From: Lachnospiraceae bacterium
GTDB taxonomy: Bacteria > Bacillota > Clostridia > Lachnospirales > Lachnospiraceae
Assembly (NCBI GenBank): GCA_017613225.1
Contig: JAGAEH010000047.1
Span: 1 to 6,347, forward strand
Reading direction: 5' to 3'
DNA length: 6,347 nt
The notes beneath the pieces were generated by a model, which was not told the DNA's origin, ran no database searches, and saw only the letters and a program-made list of their open reading frames with translations. Below, in pieces: positions 1 to 6,023 of the stretch. Numbering within the stretch: position 1 is the first letter of the stretch; each line of letters opens with the position of its first letter. A program made the translations under genes and the position numbers.

Positions 1-874
1 CATAACCAGGCACATCGTTCCGGTGGCCGTAGGTCATATCGAAGTCCACCAGGTTGGTGAAGCACAGGCCGTTGAAATCCCGGTCTTCGATCTCCAGCGT
101 GACCTCCATGCCGTTCACGTTGTTCTTGGTGCGGATGAATTCGGTGAAGCCGCGGCCTCCGAACAGATCGTAGATCTTGCCCACGGAGATCACGTCAAAG
201 CCGGCCGCTTTCAGGCGGTCGTTGACGGTCTCCTGGGGCGGCTCCAGGGAAAAGTCGTGTCGGTTCGCGGTCCGCGTGTAGGGCCATTCCCCGGTGAAGG
301 GTCTGGCGATGACCCGGGCCACGCCGTGTTTTCCCACCAGCATCTTTCTGGCGATCTCGCAGATCCGGTACAGTTCCTCCACCGGCACCACGTCTTCGTG
401 GGCCGCGATCTGGAACACGGAATCCGCCGAGGTGTAGACGATCAGGTCGCCGGTCTCCACCTGCTGTTTTCCGTAGTCACGGATGACGTCCGTACCGGAA
501 TAGGGCTTGTTGACCAGCACTTTCCGACCCGTCAGCCGTTCGAATTCCTCCACCACTTCCGGCGGGAAGCCCTCCGGATAAGTGGGAAGGGGCTCGGGCG
601 AGATGATGCCGCCCAGCTCCCAGTGGCCGATGGTGGAGTCCTTGCCCATGCTGACTTCGCTCAGCTTGGCATAGGTGCCCCTGGGCTTTTCAATGCCGCC
701 GCCTACGCCGTCGATGTTGAACAGGCCCAGCGACGTCATGGTGGGGCAATAGAAGTTTTCGTGGTTCCGGACCGCGCCGAGGGTGTTGCTGCCCTCGTCA
801 TTCCACAGGCCGGCGTCCGGCAGTTCGCCTACGCCGAAGCTGTCCAGAACGATGATAAATACTCTTTTATTCAT
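1..874 (-). CDS. deoB: Phosphopentomutase (3' end missing, cut by window edge)
   Basis: Interconverts (deoxy)ribose-1-phosphate and (deoxy)ribose-5-phosphate in the cytoplasm, linking DeoD to DeoC. The reading frame is open from ATG at 874 to the left edge: 291 residues of a protein normally about 390-400 long, so roughly the last quarter is missing. Visible alkaline-phosphatase-superfamily features: N-terminal metal motif LDSFGVGELPDA (Asp11), active-site segment GKDSTIGHWE (77-86), NKPYSGTDVI, YTSADSVFQIAAHE, IARPFTGEWPYTRTANRHD, and the second metal motif LVDFDMTYGHRND with Asp279 and His284. Further metal ligands lie beyond the edge. Start chosen because AGAGAGG (880-886) sits 5 nt upstream and the N-terminus matches the family. 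Oddity: Ser80 occupies the position that is the phosphorylated Thr in the Bacillus cereus enzyme (from my recalled alignment). It is separated from deoD by 106 bp carrying a small palindromic repeat. Family assignment is very secure. Confidence 0.96.
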   Translation of the reverse strand, partial: MNKRVFIIVLDSFGVGELPDAGLWNDEGSNTLGAVRNHENFYCPTMTSLGLFNIDGVGGGIEKPRGTYAKLSEVSMGKDSTIGHWELGGIISPEPLPTYPEGFPPEVVEEFERLTGRKVLVNKPYSGTDVIRDYGKQQVETGDLIVYTSADSVFQIAAHEDVVPVEELYRICEIARKMLVGKHGVARVIARPFTGEWPYTRTANRHDFSLEPPQETVNDRLKAAGFDVISVGKIYDLFGGRGFTEFIRTKNNVNGMEVTLEIEDRDFNGLCFTNLVDFDMTYGHRNDVPGY

Positions 875-879
875 GTTTT

Positions 880-886
880 CCTCTCT
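880..886 (-). promoter_or_regulatory. Ribosome binding site of deoB
   Basis: AGAGAGG on the minus strand, 5 nt before the ATG at 874-872. It lies outside the 909-955 hairpin, so deoB can be initiated independently of deoD despite the 106-bp gap. Confidence 0.7.
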
Positions 887-908
887 GCGGTTCATTGCAG
901 TCTGCTAT

Positions 909-955
909 GTCATCCTGAGCGGAGCGAAGGATCCCTCGGCTTCGCTCGGGATGAC
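909..955. repeat. Small intergenic imperfect palindrome (dispersed-repeat type)
   Basis: The arms 909-925 (beginning GTCATCCTGAGCGGAG) and 939-955 (ending CTTCGCTCGGGATGAC) pair over 17 positions around a 13-nt loop. As plus-strand RNA all 17 positions pair, two of them as G-U wobbles (916/948, 922/942). In the operon's own minus-strand mRNA those two become A-C mismatches. An alternative register pairs 922-929 (GAGCGAAG) perfectly with 940-947. I recognise the CATCCTGAGCG-nAGCGAAGGATC pattern as a short intergenic repeat seen in many copies in various gut bacteria; that is recollection, not a search. No U-tract follows on either strand, so it does not look like a standard intrinsic terminator. 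It could still affect mRNA stability or relative deoB output. Confidence 0.75.
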
Positions 956-980
956 TGCGCGCGTGTAACAACGCTTGCGT

Positions 981-1685
981 TTACGCGATCTCCAGCGCGA
1001 TCTCCATCATGTCAGTGAAGGAGTTCTGGCGCTCTTCTGCCGTGGTGATCTCCGGGTGGACGAAGGAATCGCTGACGGTGCAGATGCACAGAGCCTTCTT
1101 TCCGAGACGCGCCGCGTTGCAGTACAGGGCGGCGGATTCCATCTCCACGCCCAGAACGCCTACCTTCGCCCACTCCATGGCGGAGTTGGCGTCATCGTAG
1201 AACTTGTCGGAGGAGAACATGTTGCCCACCTTGTAATTCACGCCCTTCTTTTCGCAGGCGTCCGCCGCTCTGCGGAGCAGGTCGAAGTCCGCGATGGGGG
1301 CATAGGAGCCCGGCAGACGGTACTGGGACGCAAAGGTGCTGTCGGTACAGGCCGCCTGGGCCAGGATGATATCCCGCACATGCAGATCCGGATCCAGGGA
1401 ACCGCAGGAACCCACGCGGATGATGGTCTGGACGTCATAGAACTTGAACAGTTCGTAGGAATAGATGCCGATGGCCGGCATGCCCATGCCGGAAGCCATG
1501 ACGGACACCCGTTTGCCCTTGTAGGTACCGGTGTAGCCCTGGACGCCGCGGACGTTGTTCACCAGCACGGGGTTCTCGAAAAACGTCTCGGCAATGAATT
1601 TGGAACGGAGCGGATCCCCCGGCATCAGAACGGTGGGGGCGAAATCTCCGAGTTTCGCGTTGATGTGAGGAGTAGGTATTGACAT
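981..1685 (-). CDS. deoD: Purine nucleoside phosphorylase, hexameric DeoD type
   Basis: Cleaves purine ribo- and deoxyribonucleosides with phosphate to free base and (deoxy)ribose-1-phosphate in the cytoplasm. The 234-residue product matches E. coli-type DeoD (about 239) end to end: N-terminal TPHINAKLGDFA with His7, phosphate loop MPGDPLR (Gly23, Arg27), IIRVGSCGS (Arg90, Ser93), the nucleoside-binding segment GVEMESAALY (Glu181, Met182, Glu183), and catalytic SDSFVHPEITTAEERQ with Asp206 and Arg219. A TTG at 1706 would extend the frame by seven codons, but that leader is itself the ribosome binding site (AAGGAAGG, 8 nt before the ATG at 1685), and family members start at MxTPHI, so 1685 is chosen. 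It follows deoC by 39 bp. Its sugar-phosphate product is the DeoB substrate, and deoB is the next gene. Specificity among adenosine, inosine and guanosine cannot be read from the sequence. Confidence 0.97.
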   Translation of the reverse strand: MSIPTPHINAKLGDFAPTVLMPGDPLRSKFIAETFFENPVLVNNVRGVQGYTGTYKGKRVSVMASGMGMPAIGIYSYELFKFYDVQTIIRVGSCGSLDPDLHVRDIILAQAACTDSTFASQYRLPGSYAPIADFDLLRRAADACEKKGVNYKVGNMFSSDKFYDDANSAMEWAKVGVLGVEMESAALYCNAARLGKKALCICTVSDSFVHPEITTAEERQNSFTDMMEIALEIA

Positions 1686-1693
1686 GGTGTTTG

Positions 1694-1701
1694 CCTTCCT
1701 T
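1694..1701 (-). promoter_or_regulatory. Ribosome binding site that fixes the deoD start
   Basis: AAGGAAGG on the minus strand, 8 nt upstream of the ATG at 1685-1683. A longer frame from TTG at 1706 would translate through this site, which argues for the shorter protein. Confidence 0.75.
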
Positions 1702-1724
1702 TCCAAAAGATGACTTTTGCTTTC

Positions 1725-2402
1725 CTAGTAACTGCTGTCTTTTCCGGCGTCTTCCCCGGCTTTGACGATCTTCACGATGCGGCTGGTGCCCAGGCGGGAC
1801 GCTCCCAGCTCAATGAACTTTTCCGCGTCCGCGATGGACGAGATGCCGCCCGCCGCCTTCATCTGAACGCCGGGGCCGACGTTGGCCGCGAACAGGGCAA
1901 TGTCCTCAAAGCTGGCGCCGGCCTTGGAAAAACCGGTAGAGGTCTTGATGAAGTCCGCGCCGGCTTCCGTCACCAAGCGGCACATGGTGACCTTTTCCTC
2001 CTCCGTCAGGAGGCAGGTCTCGATGATGACCTTCAGGATCTTTTCGCCGCAGGCCGCCTTCAGGGTGCGGATCTCGTTCAGGACGTAGTCCGTGTTGCCG
2101 GCCTTCAGCTCGCCGATGTTGATGACCATGTCGATCTCATCGGCGCCGTTCTGCAGGGCGTCCACCGTCTCCACCAGCTTCACGGCCGTGGTGTTGTAGC
2201 CGTTGGGAAAGCCGATGACCGTGCAGATCGCCAGCTTATCGCCCACGTAGTCCTTCGCCCTTTTCACATAGCTGGGCGGGATGCAGACGGAGGCGGTGTG
2301 ATATTTCATGCCGTCGTCGCAGATGCCCCTGATCTCTTCCCAGGTGGCCGTCTGCGCCAGCAGCGTATGGTCGCATTTTCCGAGTATTTCCCGAATATCC
2401 AT
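1725..2402 (-). CDS. deoC: Deoxyribose-phosphate aldolase
   Basis: Class I aldolase that splits 2-deoxyribose-5-phosphate into acetaldehyde and glyceraldehyde-3-phosphate, feeding deoxynucleoside sugar into glycolysis. The 225-residue product has the usual length of the short bacterial DeoC group. Visible TIM-barrel landmarks: DHTLL near the N-terminus (11-15), the TVIGFPNGYNTT loop (61-72), GADEIDMVINIGEL with catalytic Asp91, VIIETCLL, GADFIKTSTGF with the Schiff-base Lys153, VQMKAAGGI with Lys182, and a phosphate-binding end at GASRLGTS. All catalytic residues expected by comparison with E. coli DeoC are present. The start is ATG at 2402, preceded by AAGGAGAG (2407-2414) that overlaps the udk stop codon. 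The gene lies 11 bp after udk and 39 bp before deoD, and acts downstream of DeoB. Very secure. Confidence 0.97.
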   Translation of the reverse strand: MDIREILGKCDHTLLAQTATWEEIRGICDDGMKYHTASVCIPPSYVKRAKDYVGDKLAICTVIGFPNGYNTTAVKLVETVDALQNGADEIDMVINIGELKAGNTDYVLNEIRTLKAACGEKILKVIIETCLLTEEEKVTMCRLVTEAGADFIKTSTGFSKAGASFEDIALFAANVGPGVQMKAAGGISSIADAEKFIELGASRLGTSRIVKIVKAGEDAGKDSSY

Positions 2403-2406
2403 GATG

Positions 2407-2414
2407 CTCTCCTT
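2407..2414 (-). promoter_or_regulatory. Ribosome binding site of deoC overlapping the udk stop
   Basis: AAGGAGAG on the minus strand, 4 nt before the ATG at 2402. Its first base is the last base of the udk TAA (2416-2414), so udk termination and deoC initiation occur within one ribosome footprint. Confidence 0.75.
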
Positions 2415-3046
2415 TACTGTTTCTCTATCCCCATCTTCTTCAGGCGCCGCTCCACCGTGCTGATGAGCATTTCCATGGCGATATGGTTTTGGCCGCCCTC
2501 CGGAACGATGATGTGGGCCTTTTTCCTGCAGGGTTCCACGAACTTCTCGTGCATGGGCTTTACGGTGGACAGGTACTGGTCCATGACGGACTCCAGGCTT
2601 CTGCCGCGCTCTTCCATGTCGCGCCTGGCCCGGCGCAGCACGCGCACGTCGGCGTCCGTATCCACGAAGATCCGCATGTCCATCAGCTTAACCAGCGTAT
2701 CGTCCGTAAAGAGCAGGATGCCCTCCACGATGATGATGGGCCGGCTCTCCAGCACCTGCACCTCGTCGGCGCGGTTGTGCACCGTGAAATCGTACACCGG
2801 CACGGTGACGCTCTCCCCTGCCTTCAGGGCCTTCAGATGCTCGATCATCAGCGGGATCTCCAGGGAGTCCGGATGATCGTAGTTGATCCTGCAGCGCTCT
2901 TCGTAAGTCAGTTCATCATGCCTGCGGTAATAAAAATCCATGGATAGCAGCACGGCTTCGTTGGGAAAGGCCGCCATCAGCCGCTTCGCGACCGTGGTCT
3001 TTCCGCTGCCGCTGCCGCCGCAGATGCCAATGACCAAAGGCTTCAT
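2414..3046 (-). CDS. udk: Uridine kinase (uridine/cytidine kinase)
   Basis: Phosphorylates uridine and cytidine to UMP and CMP with a nucleoside triphosphate donor in the cytoplasm. The 210-residue product matches the usual bacterial Udk length. Landmarks: Walker A GGSGSGKT (10-17), MDFYYRR with the probable catalytic Asp37, NYDHPDS (55-61), the base-binding YDFTVHNR (85-92, His90 equivalent to the UCK family His), IIIVEGILLF (104-113), FVDTDADVRVLRRARRD, and the lid segment EERGRSLESVMDQYLSTVKPMHEKF (145-169, given here as a span). An in-frame extension up to 3112 is open but unlikely: family members begin right before the P-loop, and ATG at 3046 forms an ATGA overlap with the tdk stop and has AAGGAG 8 nt upstream. 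With Tdk it gives direct salvage of both ribo- and deoxy-pyrimidine nucleosides. Phosphoribulokinase-like relatives share the fold, but the Udk-specific motifs make this call strong. Confidence 0.95.
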   Translation of the reverse strand: MKPLVIGICGGSGSGKTTVAKRLMAAFPNEAVLLSMDFYYRRHDELTYEERCRINYDHPDSLEIPLMIEHLKALKAGESVTVPVYDFTVHNRADEVQVLESRPIIIVEGILLFTDDTLVKLMDMRIFVDTDADVRVLRRARRDMEERGRSLESVMDQYLSTVKPMHEKFVEPCRKKAHIIVPEGGQNHIAMEMLISTVERRLKKMGIEKQ

Positions 3047-3648
3047 GAATCGGTCTCCTTCTTCTGCTTCTCTTCTTGTTCCTTTTTCCGCTTCAGCCAG
3101 CAGCGCCGGCACATGGCCTCATAACGGGAGTTGCCGCCGATCAGGATCTGCTCGCCCTCGTAGACGATGTTGCCATAGTCGTCGAAGCGGGCGTTCACCG
3201 TGGCCTTCGCGCCGCAGCGGCAGATGGACTTGATCTCGGCGATGGATTCCGCGATCTCCAGCAGGCGCTTGCTGCCCGGGAACAGGTGGGTCAGAAAGTC
3301 CGTGCGCAGGCCGAAGCAGAGCACCGGGATGTCCTTGTCCAGCACCAGGTTTCCCAGCTGGTCCACCTGATCCTCCGTCAGGAACTGGCATTCGTCCACG
3401 ATGATCACGTCCCGGTCCGCGTAGTTTTCCTCGTACAGTTTGTACAGGTCCATGTCGGCCGGCACCATGAGGCAGGGGGCCTCCAGGCCGATCCGGGACC
3501 GGAGGACGGACTTTTCCTCCCGGTTGTCGATGGCGGGCTTCATCAGCAGGACTGTCATTCCCCGCTCTTCGTAATTGAATTTGGTGATCAGCGCCTGGGC
3601 AGTCTTGGAACTGCCCATGGCGCCGTATTTAAAGTATAGTTTTGCCAT
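3043..3648 (-). CDS. tdk: Thymidine kinase, zinc-binding type II
   Basis: Phosphorylates thymidine and deoxyuridine to dTMP and dUMP. The 201-residue product fits the type II TK family. It shows the P-loop GAMGSSKT (9-16), DNR (41-43), Walker B IIVDECQF with catalytic base Glu86, CFGLRTDF (111-118), a zinc site from Cys143, Cys145, Cys180 and Cys183, and the substrate lasso ILIGGNSRY (168-176) followed by CRRCW. The tail after residue 184 is short, highly charged and Lys/Glu-rich. The P-loop has Ser where the motif usually has Gly (SSKT versus SGKT); I recall the same variant in Clostridia. The gene begins 6 bp after the nupQ stop, with only a weak Shine-Dalgarno (GGTAAAGACAG), so translation probably depends on ribosomes leaving nupQ. 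Its stop overlaps the udk start (ATGA). Its place inside a nucleoside importer/salvage operon fits its function. Confidence 0.96.
   Translation of the reverse strand: MAKLYFKYGAMGSSKTAQALITKFNYEERGMTVLLMKPAIDNREEKSVLRSRIGLEAPCLMVPADMDLYKLYEENYADRDVIIVDECQFLTEDQVDQLGNLVLDKDIPVLCFGLRTDFLTHLFPGSKRLLEIAESIAEIKSICRCGAKATVNARFDDYGNIVYEGEQILIGGNSRYEAMCRRCWLKRKKEQEEKQKKETDS
3055..3060 (-). promoter_or_regulatory. Ribosome binding site that fixes the udk start
   Basis: AAGGAG on the minus strand, within the last tdk codons and 8 nt before the ATG at 3046-3044. Together with the ATGA stop/start overlap it supports the 210-residue Udk over the 22-residue longer frame. Confidence 0.75.
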
Positions 3649-3654
3649 CTGTCT

Positions 3655-4611
3655 TTACCGCATGCCCTTGTCGTACGGGATGCCCTCTGCCTTCGGGCAG
3701 CCGGACTTCTTGGAAGTCAGGGCGAGCACGATCAGCACGACGACGTACGGAATGATGTTGTAGAAGTACATCGGCAGGCCCAGGTTCTTCAAAAAGTCGA
3801 GGGACGAGGACACGGGGCCGATACATTTCAGGAAGCCGAACAGGAGCGCGCCCAGGGCGATGCCCAGCGGCTTCCAGTTGCCGAAGATCATGATGGCCAA
3901 AGCCAGGAAGCCCATGCCGCCTACGGACGCTTCCGCGGTGCCGTTGGACACCGTGGCGATGTAGGCGTAGCCGCCGAGGCCTGCCAGCGCGCCGGAGATC
4001 ACCGTGCCCAGATAGCGCATCTTGAACACGTTGATACCCACGGAAGCCGCAGCCTGGGGATGTTCGCCGCAGGCACGCATCCGCATGCCGGTCTTCGTCT
4101 TGTAGATCCAGATGGACAGCAGGACGAAGGCGATCACGATCACATAGGTGGAAAGGTAGGCCTTGTCCCCGAAGATCTGCAGGATGGGAGGGATGTCATT
4201 ATTCAGAATGACGTAGCCGGAAAAGTTGGCAGGCATCTGGATCTTCTCGCTGTTGAACAGGGACAGGGCGAAGGCGTTGACCACCGCCGCGGCCAGCATG
4301 TTCAGCGCCGTGCCGCCGATGGTCTGGTCGGCCTTCATGTTGATGGCCGAGAAGGACAGCAGCAGGGAGAACAGCGCGCCGCAGAGCGCCGAAAACAGCA
4401 GGACCACCAGGAACAGCAGCTGGATGTTGCTGCCGAAGGCTCCCGAAATGGCCAGGGCCCGGGCGAGGATCGCGCCGCAGAACGCGCCGAAGATCATTTC
4501 GCCTTCCAGGGCCAGGTTGATGACACCGCTTCGTTCGGAGAACATGCCGCCCAGAGCAACGATCAGCAGCGGCGCCGCGTAGATGAGTGTTTTCTGTAGC
4601 AGGAATACCAT
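3655..4611 (-). CDS. nupQ: Nucleoside ABC transporter permease, NupQ-like
   Basis: Inner-membrane subunit of an importer of the BmpA/NupOPQ (simple-sugar/nucleoside) class, expected to pair with the NupP-like subunit. The 318-residue product is almost wholly hydrophobic, with about eight or more predicted membrane segments by eye, and has the BPD_transp_2 layout: N-terminal helix, then SERSGVINLALEGEM (25-39), KADQTIGGTALNM (93-105), a segment around residues 153-170, the cytoplasmic coupling-loop motif GMRMRACGEHPQAAASVGIN (175-194), and a final helix set ending in a short basic tail (TSKKSGCPK). Length is normal for NupQ/YufQ. The start is ATG at 4611, sharing one base with the nupP stop (TAATG); AAGGAGG lies about 10 nt upstream inside nupP. 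Substrate is assigned as nucleosides from family resemblance plus the downstream salvage genes; sugar permeases of the same fold are the alternative, made unlikely by the context. Confidence 0.92.
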   Translation of the reverse strand: MVFLLQKTLIYAAPLLIVALGGMFSERSGVINLALEGEMIFGAFCGAILARALAISGAFGSNIQLLFLVVLLFSALCGALFSLLLSFSAINMKADQTIGGTALNMLAAAVVNAFALSLFNSEKIQMPANFSGYVILNNDIPPILQIFGDKAYLSTYVIVIAFVLLSIWIYKTKTGMRMRACGEHPQAAASVGINVFKMRYLGTVISGALAGLGGYAYIATVSNGTAEASVGGMGFLALAIMIFGNWKPLGIALGALLFGFLKCIGPVSSSLDFLKNLGLPMYFYNIIPYVVVLIVLALTSKKSGCPKAEGIPYDKGMR

Positions 4612-6023
4612 TACTTATCGTCCTCCTTTCCCGTATTTTCCAAGACAGGCGTCTGTTCCAATACCGTTTCGGCCGCCTCGGCGGCTTCTGTTACCGTCGG
4701 CGTCACGCTTTCCGCAGTTTCCATTACCGCTTCCGTCACGCTTTCCGCGGCTTCCGTTACCGTCGGCGTCACGCTTTCCGCAGCTTCTGTTGCCGCCTGC
4801 GTCACGCTTCCCGCAGCCGCTGCGGCTGCGCCGGGATCCGGCAGCACCGCCTTGGCGATCAGGTCCGCCTCAGCCCTCTTCTTCCTTCTGCTCAGGATGT
4901 CGCTGAAGAACTTGGAGAAGCCGGCGAAGTAGATGATCAGGGCGATGATCACGTCCGCGATGTATTTATTGAATCCCGCCGAAGGCAGGTTGCCGCCGCC
5001 TACGTTCAGGTAGCGGATGAACAGTGATACGAAGATGACCGCGATGGGGTTGTTGCTGCCCAGCAAGGCCGCGGGGATGCCGTTGAAGCCGTAGTCGGGC
5101 AGGGTCGCGTAGGCGCTGTCGAACTTGAACTCGATGCCCGGGTTCAGGTAGTAGAGCGCGCCGCCGATGGCCGCCAGGCCGCCGGCGATGGCCATGGACA
5201 GGATGATGTTCCTCTTCTCGTTCATGCCCGCGTACTTGGCGCCGTTGCGGTTGGCGCCGCAGGCACGCAGCTCATAGCCCAGGGTGGTCTTGGTCAGCAT
5301 GATGTAGATCGCGATGGCGATCAGCACCGCCACGATGATGCCCATGTCGATGTAGGAACCCTTGAAGATCTTGTTCAGTCCCAGGGTGGGGGTCCCGTTG
5401 CCCGTGGCCGCGGTGGTGATCAGGTAGCCCGATTTGCCGCTGCCGGAGTTGATCAGGTTCGGCATGGAGCCAAAGATCCAGCTGACGATGTTCGCCGCGA
5501 TCCAGTTGGTCATGATGCAGACGATGACCTCGTTGACGTTGAACACCGCCCTGAAGAAGCCCGGGATCGCGCCCCAGACCATGCCGCTCAGGGTGCCCAC
5601 CAGGACGGCCAGGATCCACACCAGGACGCCCATGGCAGGATTGCCGTTGGTATTGATGTTCAGGGCCACCAGCAGCGCTCCCGTCAGGCCCATCAGGAAC
5701 TGGCCGGCCGCGCCGATGTTGAACAGGCCCGTCTTATAGGCGATGGCTACGGAAACGCCGGTCATGATCAGCGGCGTCGCGTAGAAGATCATGTCGCCCA
5801 GGTTAGTGATGATGTATGCGCCTCTGCCCGAGGAGAAGGGGCCGCCCAGCAGGATCAGCAGTCCTTTGAAGGCGTTCCCGATGGAGGTCCGCTCGTTGAC
5901 GATGGACAGCAGGATCATCACCAGGAAACCAACGAGGATGCCCGCGATGATGCAGAGGACGGAAGAAGTGACGCTCTTAAATCCAGCCTTCTCCCTCAGT
6001 TTTGAAAAGAATCCGCTCTTCAT
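4611..6023 (-). CDS. nupP: Nucleoside ABC transporter permease, NupP-like, with repetitive C-terminal tail
   Basis: Second membrane subunit of the nucleoside importer. Residues 1-21 are cytoplasmic and basic, the first membrane helix is near 22-42, and the BPD_transp_2 core runs to about 370. It includes KTGLFNIGAAGQ (97-108), NVNEVIVCIMTNWIA (162-176) and the coupling loop GYELRACGANRNGAKYAGMN (249-268). After the basic stop-transfer SRRKKR (378-383), a tail of about 85 residues follows that I do not associate with the family (B. subtilis NupP is about 350 residues; this is 470). The tail holds an alanine run at 399-404, then four 11-residue repeats (406-449) of form SVTxxxTEAAE, ending in acidic KEDDK. 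By the positive-inside rule the tail should be cytoplasmic; its role is unknown. The start at 6023 overlaps the nupO stop (ATGA) and has GGGGGGAG 4 nt upstream. The core assignment is strong; nucleoside specificity rests on family and context. Confidence 0.93.
   Translation of the reverse strand: MKSGFFSKLREKAGFKSVTSSVLCIIAGILVGFLVMILLSIVNERTSIGNAFKGLLILLGGPFSSGRGAYIITNLGDMIFYATPLIMTGVSVAIAYKTGLFNIGAAGQFLMGLTGALLVALNINTNGNPAMGVLVWILAVLVGTLSGMVWGAIPGFFRAVFNVNEVIVCIMTNWIAANIVSWIFGSMPNLINSGSGKSGYLITTAATGNGTPTLGLNKIFKGSYIDMGIIVAVLIAIAIYIMLTKTTLGYELRACGANRNGAKYAGMNEKRNIILSMAIAGGLAAIGGALYYLNPGIEFKFDSAYATLPDYGFNGIPAALLGSNNPIAVIFVSLFIRYLNVGGGNLPSAGFNKYIADVIIALIIYFAGFSKFFSDILSRRKKRAEADLIAKAVLPDPGAAAAAAGSVTQAATEAAESVTPTVTEAAESVTEAVMETAESVTPTVTEAAEAAETVLEQTPVLENTGKEDDK
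4622..4628 (-). promoter_or_regulatory. Ribosome binding site of nupQ inside the end of nupP
   Basis: AAGGAGG on the minus strand, 10 nt before the nupQ ATG (4611-4609). It is the strongest Shine-Dalgarno in the window and is encoded within the last codons of nupP, next to the TAATG stop/start overlap. Confidence 0.75.
4677..4808 (-). repeat. Four 33-bp in-frame repeats (11-residue units) in nupP
   Basis: Four contiguous units encode SVTQAATEAAE, SVTPTVTEAAE, SVTEAVMETAE and SVTPTVTEAAE (nupP residues 406-449). At the DNA level the array also has a 66-bp higher-order period: 4683-4717 and 4749-4783 are 35 bases long and differ at one position (4689 versus 4755). The adjoining halves 4718-4748 and 4784-4814 are more diverged (about 7 differences in 31). 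Eleven-residue periodicity is typical of three-turn amphipathic helices; each unit carries conserved Val, Thr, Glu and Ala positions, though two units contain proline. Confidence 0.9.

Noticed and set aside
875..980. Internal promoter or riboswitch before deoB
   Set aside because: No convincing -35/-10 pair or known aptamer core on the minus strand; the space is mostly the palindromic repeat.
970..981. AACGC-TT-GCGTT inverted repeat right after the deoD stop as a terminator
   Set aside because: Five-base arms with a 2-nt spacer and no U-tract on either strand; too short to support a terminator call.
23..1018. Long plus-strand open frame (331 codons) opposite deoB and the deoB-deoD gap
   Set aside because: The minus strand encodes a clear phosphopentomutase. 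The plus frame has no recognisable motif, and it runs through the palindromic repeat; it is a by-product of GC-rich codon use.
1686..1706. TTG start giving a deoD protein seven residues longer
   Set aside because: The extra codons contain the ribosome binding site, and DeoD proteins start at the MxTPHI segment.
1710..2876. Plus-strand open frame of 388 codons opposite deoC and udk
   Set aside because: It spans two real minus-strand genes and their junction. Composition is His/Asp/Arg-rich as expected of an antisense shadow and no domain is visible.
3047..3112. Upstream in-frame start for udk
   Set aside because: The extension lies inside tdk, is not like Udk N-termini, and would read through the AAGGAG site and past the ATGA overlap.
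4677..4808. CRISPR-like array
   Set aside because: The repeats are contiguous, in frame with nupP, have no unique spacers and encode an 11-residue protein repeat.
4583..5027. Plus-strand frames with Arg/Phe/Pro-rich repeats
   Set aside because: Their repeats are simply the complementary reading of the 33-bp units in the nupP tail; no independent evidence for a gene.
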